Part shown: in pieces, positions 20,161 through 30,149 of the stretch | How positions within the stretch are numbered: the first letter of the stretch is position 1 | Layout of the letters: every line of letters begins with the position of its first letter | Assembly (NCBI GenBank): GCA_036936625.1 | Contig: JAUPFT010000008.1 | Span: forward strand, 28,353,374-28,417,373 | Direction of reading: 5' to 3' | DNA length: 64,000 nt | Source: Parnassius smintheus behrii | Lineage: Eukaryota > Arthropoda > Insecta > Lepidoptera > Papilionidae | Made by a program: the position numbers and the translations under genes | The notes under the pieces: model-generated | Database searches by the model: none | The model's input: only the letters and a program-made list of their open reading frames with translations | What the model was told of the DNA's origin: nothing

Positions 20161-20907
20161 AGTAGCTTTTAATAAACTAGGGACATTGCATCAGCTTGTT
20201 ATTGATACTGACGAACTCTTATCGTTGTGGAAAATTATTAAAAAATAATTAAAATTGTTAGTTCCTGTAAAATAAGAAAACATTCTAAAATTAAAACAGA
20301 GTATAAATTTAAAGGTATATACAAAAGAAAATCAAATAACATTTATTCTAGATACATATACTCCCTAGTTGATTCCAACACACAAATATATTACAATACT
20401 CCCTTTACCTATCAATAATTCCATGAACCAAACATCCCTTGTTGTACTTAAATACCCTAATCTTTTATAAAAGGCGTGAAAGCGGTGTTACTTTTTCATT
20501 TATGTAAAGTTAATGATAAGGATGAAGAGGATTATTCATCCATGTGACATAACATTATAATTACCAAACACCAATTAAAACTTAAGGTGAAATAATAAAA
20601 ATACTTCCTCAAATGGCTTAGCAAGATCCTCCGTTATGACGAAAATATTGCAGAATTAAGTTTGAAATAAATATATGGTAAACTTGAGGATTAATGTTAA
20701 GTACTATGTAAGACGAAAACACGATTCCGTAAAATTTAAAAAAAAATCCAAAGTTACCTCTAAACAAAACAATAAACCGCTGATATTCATAAAATACTTT
20801 AAACTAGATCATGAAACTTTGCATACTAACTGAAATAACTATAAAGCAGGGCTTATGTTTTTAATTTTTTTTAAATTAACATTATTTTCACTGTAAAAAG
20901 AAATTAC
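20161..20907. other. AT-rich gap, nothing recognised
   Basis: No coding-like stretch or repeat that I can support. Confidence 0.55.
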
Positions 20908-20959
20908 CTGAACTAACGGCGTCTTGAAGCTTGTTTCCTGCCGCCCCATCTGTCTCCAT
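20908..20959 (-). CDS. Candidate first coding exon, unknown protein
   Basis: On the minus strand an ATG at 20,959 opens METDGAAGNKLQDAVSS and is followed by a strong donor (TTCAG then GTAATTT at 20,907). The same frame is open upstream (CPFKSEARL), so the ATG may be internal. The stretch is GC-richer and more protein-like than its surroundings, and no transposon motif is seen in it. With only 17 codons and no partner exon located in the AT-rich DNA to its left, this is a weak hint of a host gene. Confidence 0.25.
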
Positions 20960-21246
20960 CAGTCTTGCTTCGGATTTGAAAGGGCAAAACTGTGTCCCTC
21001 ACAATCAGAATACACATTACGCAACAGGACGACGACAAATTAAAACGGGAAATAACCCTAATAAAAATAAGAAGCGATTGGGTTGAGTTAAGAAACAGGT
21101 GTAAATATGATAAACCTAATGAAATAAGTATCTTACGACCGATCTACTTACAGTATTAGTGATTAAAACATGTCGGTACATAGCATAGGACGCGCGGGGA
21201 AGTGGGGGCGAAATTAGAATTTGAGCTGACTTACTATATCCCCCTA

Positions 21247-21599
21247 AAACACACTAATACTTAATCACACTTACCACTTTAATTCACTTTATTATGCTCC
21301 GAAACCACCGTCCTCCCACTTCCAAACCGTCTTCGTTTATATCGCCAATTTACTGCCCTGGGTAGCGGTCAATAAGAGTCTTATATAGGACCCTTTTCTA
21401 CCGAAAACATCTACAATTTTCGCGTAGAATATCGAAAGTTCTAGCAAGGAATTTTCTACTAAGCTGTCCTAGTTCTGCTACTCCACACTAGATGGCGGTA
21501 GTGAGTTTTTAAGAAAGATCTTGACACTCATATTTCTGCAACTTGATACAAGATGGCGCTACTAATCACCCGCCATGTACCAGTCATTAATTATGGCGC
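21247..21599 (-). repeat. 3' LTR of the gypsy element, main part
   Basis: Shares with 27,160-27,431 the blocks CTTATATAGGACCCTTTTCTA, GAAAACATCTA, GTCGAAAGTTCTA-like, TCCTAGTTCTGCTACTCCA, ATCACCCGCCATGTACCAG and CATTAATTATGG. It stops at ATGGCGC (21,593-21,599), which is repeated at 24,813-24,819 where the LTR resumes. The outer end left of about 21,247 does not match the other LTR and seems lost. Confidence 0.8.
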
Positions 21600-22215
21600 T
21601 TTAATTTTAAATCTGCCTGCAACAGGAAGCACGGGCAACTAACTTTGTCATTGCTTTTTGTTGCTGCCGGTCCCAAGCTCGGAAAAGAGGAGGGAATGGT
21701 TCCGCCGGAGAGAGTGGGTGTATCCTGTGGAATAACACATCCACCTGCGCTAGGACCTGCGTAGTTGAGCGCCGTATGCAGGGACGAAGGAGTCCTTGGA
21801 GGGTTGAGCCGATCGTAACTGGAATATATAGTGCCGAGAGGCAACACGCCCTCTTTGGTCCGGATTTCAAGCTAAACGGTGGTCTTATCTGCTAGCTACG
21901 GATAATAAAATGGCCAAGCGTCCCGTCAGAGGGTCGCAGGCGAGGGATGTGGAGGCTAGTCTCCCTGAAAAGGGCTAAGTGGTGGTAAAGGCCATGCTGA
22001 CGGGGCAAGTGAAAGTCAACTCGGGCAGTGGGGATGGGCCTTTTCAGCCCTATCTGCCAGCTGGATCGAGCTCCCGATGTTGCGCTGTGAGCCAACTCTG
22101 CGTCCCTATATTCCCCCGGTAATCCTAACGCCTGAAATTCTTTTAATAAAGTAGGGCGTTCCCAAAGGTGCGGGCTCCATGGAGGGTGGGAAATCGGGGG
22201 GACGAATTATTACAC

Positions 22216-23354
22216 ATGTCAAAAACTATGGACAACACAGGGCCCATTAGTGGAGAGGGAGAAGTGTCAGAGGTGTTTACCTTAGACACTAATAAACCTG
22301 AAGGAACCGCTGTTAAATCGGCCGCTCCACTTACTGTACCACCCAGCGTAGGTGGCCCCACCAAGGGGGCAATTCCGTTCCACTTACTGTACCACCCAGC
22401 GTAGGTGGCCCCACCAAGGGGGCAATTTCCGCGCTGGATTTCTCTAAATCTAGTTCCAAATCCAAGGAGCTGGACGAGAAAAATAAGCAAGGGGCCGAGA
22501 GTAGCAAAACTCCTGCGGAGCCCCAAAGGACCGAAAACCTTTTCTCCGCTGCCTGGCAGGTGGTGTGTGGGAAGTGCAAGGCACCCAAAATGGTGCTTTG
22601 CCGACCCGACGCACCATCAGGTGGGTCTATCCCAGCAGGCGGTAGCGCAAAGGTCAAAATGAAGAAGCAGCGAGAAATAGGCCGCAGAGAAAGAGCCTTG
22701 CTCGCTGCTTCCAAGAGCAAGACTCAAGGAGCTGGGCAAGCTACTGCTACCGCGGTGCTTGGGGCTGGAACCAGTAGTCGTTCTGAAACCGGTAAGGATG
22801 AAAATCTAGCCCGAGCAGTAGGCACGGCCGCCGGAACCAGCTGTAAGAAATCCGCCAGGAACCAGAGAGCAGCCAAGCGTCCTGGAAAGAAGGGAAGAGC
22901 AGCCAAAATAATGCTGGTGGAGTCCACCTCGCCGAGAGGAGAGCACAAAAAACTGCGACTTGGACAGCAACCAAAGGCTACAAGAACAAGCTATGCTTCT
23001 GCTGCTAAAGTAGATTTGAGAGGTGTGGCCTTAACATTTGCGCGTTCAGGTCACATAACAAAGGAGGTAGCTGATGACATCCTCGTGGCCATACAGAGGA
23101 AGATGGTCAGCGAGGCCTGGAGTAACCAGGACCCTGATGCGTCGGGCCCGGTTTTTAGAGGCAAACCCGTTTACAGGGAGGGTGTCCCAAAGCTGTGGTG
23201 CAATGACCAGAAGGCTCCGGACTGGTTGAAGGGGAATATTAATACCCTCGACCTCAAATCCAACACCTCGCTGACTATTAAGAAACAGTCAGAGATACCA
23301 CAAAGAATCAAATGTGGTATCCTTATCCCTGATGACCAAATAAAACGGTTATAG
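22216..23354 (+). pseudogene. LINE ORF1 (Gag-like), frame broken by a 53-bp tandem duplication
   Basis: ORF1 starts at the ATG at 22,216 (MSKTMDNTGPISGEGEV) and continues, after a frame change, as ALDFSKSSSKSKELDEKN and VVCGKCKAPKMV through a basic, Lys/Arg/Ala-rich middle to DADPSGPVF-like and LKCGILIPDDQ-like C-terminal pieces, ending at 23,354. The frame change equals a 53-bp tandem duplication at 22,326-22,431: 53 is 2 modulo 3, and 22,216 and the later frame differ by exactly that amount. The usual C-terminal CCHC knuckles are absent because the deletion begins there. The role by family is RNA binding and RNP formation. Confidence 0.7.
22326..22431 (+). repeat. 53-bp tandem duplication in LINE ORF1
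   Basis: TCCACTTACTGTACCACCC... occurs at 22,326 and again at 22,379, and both copies run to GGGGGCAATT. The duplication shifts the ORF1 frame. Confidence 0.95.
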
Positions 23355-23356
23355 TA

Positions 23357-24721
23357 ATGTTCACACAAAAACGAGTGCTAAATAACCATCATCTTTCAAG
23401 TCTTTTCAGCACAAGAATCCAACTTTCTTCCGAGGTAAAATACCTAGGTCTTACCTTGGACAGTAAACTTAACTGGCACAAACACATTGAAAACAAAATC
23501 AGTAAAGCTAGTTTAACTTTCTGGCAATGCAGAAACATGATTGGCAAACGATGGGGTTTAACGACGAAAATTATACTGTGGCTGTACAAAACTGTAATTT
23601 GCCCCATGATCACATACGGGTCTCTGGTATGGTGGACCAAAACCAATGAAGCCACAATACAGAAGCTTCAGCGTTACCAGAGATTGCTTGTAAGGCTGCC
23701 ACGGGCTGCATAAGGACTACACCATCAGAAGCTTTGGAGGCTATGCTGGAGCTAACACCGCTTCATCTACATATACAACAAGAAGCAACTTTAGCTGCCA
23801 TTGGACTCAAGACCCTAAATCTTTTAAGTAAGAGTAGAGTCCCCCATACAGATATAATCGATAGAATTTACTCAAAAATTCCTATCTTACAAGCCAAGTA
23901 TGATAGGATCCCAAAACAATTTGTATTCGATAAGAAATACAGAATACAATTGAAGGAAACTGACCATCTGGAAGGAATGGGTCCAAGAGAGGTCAAAGTT
24001 TTCACGGATGGCTCTAAGACAAATGAAGATGTGGGGTCTGGGGATTTCTCTGAAGACCTTAATATCCACATATGCACACCGCTGGGTACCCACAAAACAG
24101 TCTTCCAGGCTGAATGAATGGGTATAATCCAAGCGGCCATAGCAATAGATGCTAGGAAGGTGAAAGACTTCTTCATCAGAATACTGACCGAGAGTATGGT
24201 GGTACTACAAGCTCTGAGTTGCAATGTGACGAACTCCGCACTGATATACGAGTGCCATCAACGATTGAATGAGGTATGTAAGCACAACAATGTGACTCTG
24301 CCATGGGTCAAGGGACACAGTGGATCTAGAGGCAACGATGCAGCAGATGAACTGGCCAGAAGGAGATCGGCCCTAGCAACTATAGGGCCGGAACCAAGAA
24401 TACCAATTCCCTTTGGCTACGTTCGATCACTGGTACGGAGATACTTCAATACTGAACAAGCCACAGATCAGGATAGTAACAAGTGCTATCACAGTACATG
24501 GCTCTTTTAGCAAACATTTGTTCACCATAGGTGTTACTGACAGCCCCCTGTGCAGGGCATGCATGGGAGAGGAAAAAACGGCGGCTCACGTGTTGCTGAT
24601 ATGTCCAGAAGTAGCTTCATACTGGACTAAACACCTCGGCATGCTGGGATCGCTCCCCGAAGTTACATGTAACATCAAGGGACTGCTGAGCTTCTTCGGG
24701 GAGATATCGTGGCTCGAATAA
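23357..24721 (+). pseudogene. LINE ORF2 C-terminal part: RT thumb, RNase H, zinc finger
   Basis: Three frames carry one protein. First VKYLGLTLDSKLNWHKHIE and CPMITYGSLVWW (23,357-23,690) end the RT. A frame change near 23,690 leads to RTTPSEALEAMLELTPLHLH. RNase H follows with FTDGSK at about 24,003, QAE at 24,109-24,116 directly followed by a TGA stop, LTESMVVLQAL, and LPWVKGHSGSRGNDAADELA at about 24,300. The third catalytic position is Glu (ESM) where family members usually have Asp. A second frame change near 24,460 gives RIVTSAITVHGSF, CRACMGEEKTAAHVLLICPEV (a C-C-H-C finger) and FFGEISWLE. Two frameshifts and a stop make it dead. Confidence 0.8.
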
Positions 24722-24812
24722 GCATATTATTCCTGCCCACACGCAAAATACGCGCTTAGACGTGGAGTTGCGGAAAACAGCTCATCCTAAACTAAACTAA
24801 ACTAAATTAAAA

Positions 24813-24825
24813 ATGGCGCGCGACA
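24813..24825 (-). repeat. Remainder of the gypsy 3' LTR after the LINE
   Basis: ATGGCGCGCGACA. In the minus sense the LTR therefore starts TGTCGCGC. The adjoining GTTTTAGGAGGGGGC (minus sense) is the polypurine tract, at about 24,826-24,842. Confidence 0.75.
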
Positions 24826-24945
24826 CTGCCCCCTCCTAAAACATGCACGTTTCGGGTATTATCAGCCCCATTGTAACGTATTGGTTGATCCACATGGACG
24901 ATCTTAGGAGTACCTTTTGCACCTTTCTGTATCCGATAGGTTACG

Positions 24946-26180
24946 TCAGATAACAATCCAGTACGGTCCGTCCCATTTAGCTTGAAGCTTATAAAATTTC
25001 CCTTTGCTGCGGACTGGATTGTGCAACCACACTAGTGAAACTTCGTCGAACACTTTGTTATTTATTTTGCGGTTATACCGGGTTTTCTTCTTTTCAGACT
25101 TTTGCTGACCTGATTGTCTGACGTGCTCATAAATGTCATTCATTTTGTTTCGCAAGTCATTTGCATAATTGGTTATACTTTCTGTGGCATCATATGGTAT
25201 TCCGGTGATTCTCGCAGCCGTAATTCTCTTCCCAAAGTTTGGGAAAGCTGATGTCACTGATGTACTTTCATGTAAAACGCTTCGATATGACAACAAAAAC
25301 GTTGGTACATGCTTGTCCCAATCTCGTTGCTGATATTCCACAACTTTTGCTAGGTACCTCTCCAATGTGTCGTTCTGCCATTTAATTAGATTTTGGGTGA
25401 CAAGAAGTTGTTCTTGTTTTATGAGTACCCATAAATCGGAAAGTATCCTGGAATATTTAAAACCCAAAATTCCTTACTTTATCGCTGTGAGTCTCTAAAG
25501 GTATTCCAAAATTACAGAAAACTTTATGTACTAGTTTATCTGCAACTGTTGAAGCATCTTGATTTGGAATGGAGAAGACTTCTGATCACTTAGTGAAGTA
25601 ATCCATCACAACCATAAAATACCTGTTACCACATTTGCTTTAGGGAAACGGTCCCGCTACGTCAATGGCTATTCTCTCCCATGGTGCACCAACATTGTAG
25701 ATTTTCAATGCACCTCTACTACAAGTCTGAGGTCCCTTTACAGCCGCACAACTTGTACATTTCCAACACCAATCCTGGAAATCGTCACGATAATTGACCC
25801 AGTAAAACCGTTCTCGGATCTTCAGTAGAGTTCGTTTAGCTCCCAGGTAGACTCATGAACAACCATTATGGTACAGCTGTAGAACATCCGGTACTTTAGC
25901 TTTTTGGACAACGATTTGCAAACGACAGCTGTCTCTTCGACCATTTTCCCATTTACGGCACAGGACTTCAACCTGAATGAGCAAGCTGTCCCATTGGGCC
26001 CAATAGCTTTTCGTAGTCAAACCTATCGCTGAGACGTCGCTCCACTTGGGATTGAGAGCACTGGCCTTCATCCATTCCAGAATCGGCTTGATGTCCGAAT
26101 CGTCCTGCTGTGCAAGTCGTAGGCTATCTTTCCATACGTTGCTGAGGTGGTCTGTCCTGATAATCCTCACAGATAACACT
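24946..26180 (-). pseudogene. Ty3/gypsy integrase, decayed
   Basis: Minus-strand pieces in order: LSNVWKDSLRLAQQDDSDI and WDSLLIQVEVLCRKW (upstream of the zinc finger, 26,179-25,853), a YLGAKRTLLKIRERFYW- and WCWKCTSCAA-like zinc-finger end, AIDVAGPFP near 25,650, HSDK near 25,480, TLERYLAKVVEYQQRDWDKH and LLSYRSVLHESTSVT near 25,370-25,270, and the C-terminal DEVSLVWLHNP and KLQAKWDGPYWIV (to about 24,946). This is the integrase order for Ty3/gypsy, with stops and frameshifts between pieces. The RT is absent to its right, where gag follows directly after a foreign-looking segment at about 26,200-26,425. Confidence 0.8.
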
Positions 26181-26426
26181 TCCTTACCCTCTCAGCTAGT
26201 ATGTGGCGGCGCTGTCATCGCACCGCAAGCGAAACACACCGAAGCATAAATCACGCTATCAAAATTCCGAATCATAAACAGTATATACATAGAACATCTC
26301 TGAACAAACACACGGAGTATGGGCCGCTCCCAAGCAGACCACTGTGGCCGGTGGAAGGAAAAGGGGAGATCTCTCGCCGGGCAAGGTGTTCTGCCACACA
26401 CTGTATTTCGCCACGAACTGTATTTT

Positions 26427-27040
26427 TTAGGCTGACCAGGAAGAAGTCCCGTCGAACGGTGGCACTTTGAATCCACATAGCGAAGGGGTTGTAGCTACCA
26501 CGGGAGCTGTTACTCCGTCTTCAAATTTAAGGTCGTACAGCGTTTTATTCACTTCAACCATCACGTTGTCAACCCGATTGTTCACTTGCTTGATTCGGAT
26601 TTCAGCTTTCGACAGGCGGTTGTCATGTTGAGCAACGCTATCCTTCACCACATTTATCTCTTTCCCGAAGGTAGCTTGAACATCCTTCATGAGGAGCATC
26701 TGCTCTTCCAACTGATGGACCTGTTCCTCCTATAGGCGGGCCTGTTCCTCTTATAGGCGGGCCTGTTTCATCTGCTGATCTTCCAACTGACGGACCTATT
26801 CCTGTTATCCGCACTGCAGCTGCTCTTTCAACCGATGGGCCTGTTCCTGCAGAATTATCATCAGACCACGTAAGTCAGATGCTGCGGATATAGGAGCTAC
26901 TGACGGACCGGCCTCCGTGGCTGGCGGCTGATCTTTACGTCATCTGCGCCGTTGCATCACAAAGTCATCTTTGATCCGTCCCTTGCTGACGTTGACTCCG
27001 GGTACGGACACCCTCCGTTTCGTCCTTAGGTAAAAACGGC
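26427..27040 (-). pseudogene. Ty3/gypsy gag N-terminal part
   Basis: Starting at about 27,040 (MPFLPKDETEGVSVPGVNV) it runs through a glutamine/glutamate-rich stretch with EEQARL copies and in-frame stops to EEQMLLMKDVQATFG, RLSKAEIRIKQVNNRVDNV and VPPFDGTSSWS, which resembles the start of the gag capsid region in insect gypsy-like elements. The repeated LEEQ units suggest a coiled coil. Sequence similarity ends at about 26,427. Confidence 0.7.
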
Positions 27041-27047
27041 ATTGTTT

Positions 27048-27066
27048 TATCCCACTTATGACACCA
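27048..27066 (-). promoter_or_regulatory. Candidate primer-binding site of the gypsy element
   Basis: In the minus sense TGGTGTCATAAGTGGGAT follows the LTR edge after two bases. The TGGxGTCA.AAGTGGGAT form is familiar from insect gypsy-group leaders; the tRNA is not assigned here. Confidence 0.5.
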
Positions 27067-27068
27067 AT

Positions 27069-27431
27069 TGTTACGAGCTTAGGTTTCGTGACAGTAAAAA
27101 CTGCCGATTGATTACCAAAATTGACACTTTAATTACTGAACACCAATTATTACTTAAAACTCACTAATAATTAATCGCACTTAATAATTTAGTTCACATT
27201 ATTTCGATCCGAAGTCTTCGCTTGATTGCCAATTCAATACAGCCCCGGGGCGCGGACAATAAAATTCTTATATAGGACCCTTTTCTACTGAAAACATCTA
27301 GAATATTCGAGTAGAATGTCGAAAGTTCTAGGAAGGAATTTTCTATAGAGCTCTCCTAGTTCTGCTACTCCATATTAGATGGTGCTAGTGATCACCCGCC
27401 ATGTACCAGGCATTAATTATGGTGCGCGACA
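27069..27431 (-). repeat. 5' LTR of the gypsy element
   Basis: 363 bp; starts TGTTACGAGC and ends GCGCGACA on the plus strand. A TTATATAGG TATA-like motif is present near 27,268. Confidence 0.75.
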
Positions 27432-27449
27432 CAGCTAAAATCACTCATT

Positions 27450-27980
27450 GCCGACCTAAATTAGCCGAGTTGGATGATGAAAAATTTGTAAGAATACAAA
27501 CCGATCGATTGATATTTTATTCACAAACTACTGTATTACTTACCAAGAAATTTATAATTTAATTGATACATACATAATCGCAGCCGACGGCAACTGTGAA
27601 GCTAAAATTCAAAAGTTAAGTCTGACAAGGCATCATGAAATTATAGAGGAATATTTGTGGACTCCATTATCAAAAATAAATCTTCCAGAAACATCACAGC
27701 TATAAACGACGAAATCTCCGAATCCAGCAACAGTGAATCTGGATGACGTAGACCTGACCAATCTACAGCAGCTAAACCACATATTGACCATGATAGTGTA
27801 AAAATTGATCATAGTGAAAGTGTCAAATGTGAAAGACATCACTTACAGGCACATTAACTTTATATGAATTTTTTGTTTTATACGAGTAAAAGATATTTGT
27901 TCCGAAGTTATCGGTCTAAGAAAACTTTACCCAACGATTTCGAATCTGTGGAGTTATGCATCTCGGTATTCCCATAAAAT
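27450..27980 (+). pseudogene. Decayed coding stretch, possibly from a retroelement; function unknown
   Basis: Plus-strand frames hold protein-like segments separated by stops and frameshifts: LAELDDEKFVRIQTDRLIFY, AADGNCEAKI, TRHHEIIEEYLWTPLS, DDVDLTNLQQLNHIL. The residue mix and length of the run argue for a former gene. A relationship with the envelope-like third gene of insect errantivirus-type elements crossed my mind but is not supported by any diagnostic motif. It lies just outside the gypsy LTR and on the opposite strand, so it is not part of that element. Confidence 0.4.
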
Positions 27981-30149
27981 AATATAGAACGCTTCTATTT
28001 GTTAGCGTATATTCATTTACAATATTTTTAGCAGTGAGAATTCAAGCAAAAAGCTACATAAGTATACTTGCGTTAGTTTTAACACGACAAAAATAAAATT
28101 TAAACGAGTTTAGTAGAATGGTATCTGCAATAACAAAATTACTACCTTGAGGATTTATCAAACCTGTTAGTAGCTCGATAATAATTGATTAAAACTACTT
28201 TTACGGATTTTATAGCATAAAACAAATAGGAAACAATGAAATATTTACAAAAAGAATGGAATACTACTATTATTTATCAAATACTATAAAAAATCACACA
28301 AAACAAACATACAGAAACTTTAAAATTGTTGAGAACTGTCTCCATCAGTAACAACTCACTAGGCATGCAATAAGCCTACCTCTAGTAGTTGCTGGAACAG
28401 AAAAAATGTTGGAGGTAAATATAGCTAAAGAGGTAAGCAAATTCACTTCATCTTATTTTATTCCAAATGGTCAAAATATTATATGCAAAAAAAACTGTCT
28501 CATCATGGGTCGACACCAGTTCATTAGAGTGTGAGTCAAGCATGTCCCTCCACATATTTTGAGTTTAGTATGTAAGAAAATATTGTATTTAATACATACA
28601 TGACATATTAATTTTGTTTTTACTTATCGGCAAATACGAATAGATAGAGATTTAGAAAATAAAAAATGGAAAGTTTTCGGATCGCTGTTAACTGCATTAC
28701 AAAGTTAATTCGAAAACGATAACTTATAAAATTGAAAACTGAAGTGAAACATAAATGTTTCACATGAATGAAAAGCCAATTATTTAATTACAATCAACTA
28801 CAACGATATAGACAAATTTATATCTGTTTATCCAGCTATCTCTTATGGGTAAATGTATACAAAACATATTGATTTTATTATTTACTTCGTCCTAAATAAA
28901 AAAAATTAATCTTGAATCTAAAGGAACACTCAAAATCATATTCAGATTTCAAGTCATCCAACTGCAGGGATTTGTTATAAAAAGAAAATACTTTCAGCTC
29001 ATATGGGATGTGATATTTTTTTTTTGGTCTAAAAACCACAAGAGTCTTAAAAAAGACAAAAAAATTTGAACACATTTTAACACAATTAACAGCGCAATAT
29101 TTCTTTAAATAATAGGTGGGTACAACTTTAATTTTTACTATGGATTACAACGTTTTGTTAAAATCTCCATAGCTAAAATTTGTTATAAAACTACAGCTAT
29201 ATTGTACATAAAGCATAGTTATATTGTATATAATAATCGCATCATGTGACATAGCTTGTAAACTTGATCTTGTAAAGTATATGTATTTCTTTTTGCCTTA
29301 TAAACAACACCTAAATGTAAAACTTTTTTATGCAAAGAGTCCAGGAAAATTAATGAGGAAAAAAAGACATCTCCTTTGATCTTTACTTACTTTGCTGTGT
29401 TAGCGCTGTCAGTGAGGTGTTTATGTATGTAAATCATGTCTGTATATACAATATGTCTATTGTCTAAATCGTAGTAGATGCTACCGCAAAAGTAATATTT
29501 TTCATATTGTTCTTTTTATTACGACTTGGGTTCATATTCTTAAGTTAAAAACTTTTTCTGGTGTTTATAACATTTAAAAAAATTGAATACGTTCAAAGCT
29601 GAGTCTAACATCTGATTTATTTAACAGCTGGAATTTAAGAAATATCAAAAAAAATATTCAATCTTTGCTAATTATAAAATCCTATAGAAAAAAATATGAG
29701 TACTTCAACCGAATTCAAAAAGGAGGAGGTATTAAATTCGATTGTATATTTTTATATGTGTATTACCTCATTTTTTTCTGTGTGAATCGATTTTGATAAA
29801 AATAGAAAAACAATTTAAATATTTCCATTATTTTTTTTTATTTCATTAATTATTATTTATTTCATTCAGCATAAAAGACGCACCAAAGTTTAATTTAAAA
29901 ATTTCAGCAAATGTTTCTTTATAATTAGAAAAAAGAAAATGTAAATAATATTATTTTTGACTTTTGTATTTATCAAAATATTTATATTTTTACTTTATTA
30001 ACGAACATCGGGTTAATGAGGAAAGTTTGGAACGATAATTGATCACAGTCAGCGTGATAACTTTCAATAAATATCTTGTAAGCATCAATTTCTATCTGTA
30101 TAAGACTTGGGGTTGTATTTGATCGAAAGCTCACATTCTACGCTCTTAT
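27981..30149. other. AT-rich gap, nothing recognised
   Basis: About 2.2 kb of AT-rich DNA with long A and T runs. No repeat shared with the rest of the window, no coding-like stretch. Confidence 0.6.

Larger units (their letters stand above)
21600..24812 (+). mobile_element. RNase H-bearing LINE (I/LOA/R1 group) inside the gypsy LTR
   Basis: The 3.2-kb insertion is bounded by a 7-bp duplication, ATGGCGC (21,593-21,599 and 24,813-24,819). It has a 5' region (21,600-22,215), an ORF1, then the C-terminal part of ORF2 with RT thumb, RNase H and a CCHC-like finger, and ends in a tail of AAACT repeats (about 24,789-24,812). The apurinic endonuclease and most of the RT are deleted between about 23,354 and 23,357. 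Clade assignment rests on RNase H plus the short tandem 3' tail and is uncertain within the I superfamily. Confidence 0.8.
21247..27431 (-). mobile_element. Degraded Ty3/gypsy LTR retrotransposon, interrupted by a LINE
   Basis: The two LTRs are at 27,069-27,431 (5', minus strand) and at 21,247-21,599 plus 24,813-24,825 (3', split by a nested LINE). Between them on the minus strand lie gag remnants (27,040-26,427) and integrase remnants (26,180-24,946). The protease, RT and RNase H are missing between about 26,180 and 26,427. A polypurine tract is visible next to the 3' LTR. LTR divergence is clearly higher than in the two BEL elements, so this is an older insertion. Confidence 0.82.

Noticed and set aside
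22168..22720. Minus-strand frames of 127-129 codons across LINE ORF1
   Set aside because: Shadows of ORF1 in a GC-richer region; the plus-strand frame has coherent composition and context.
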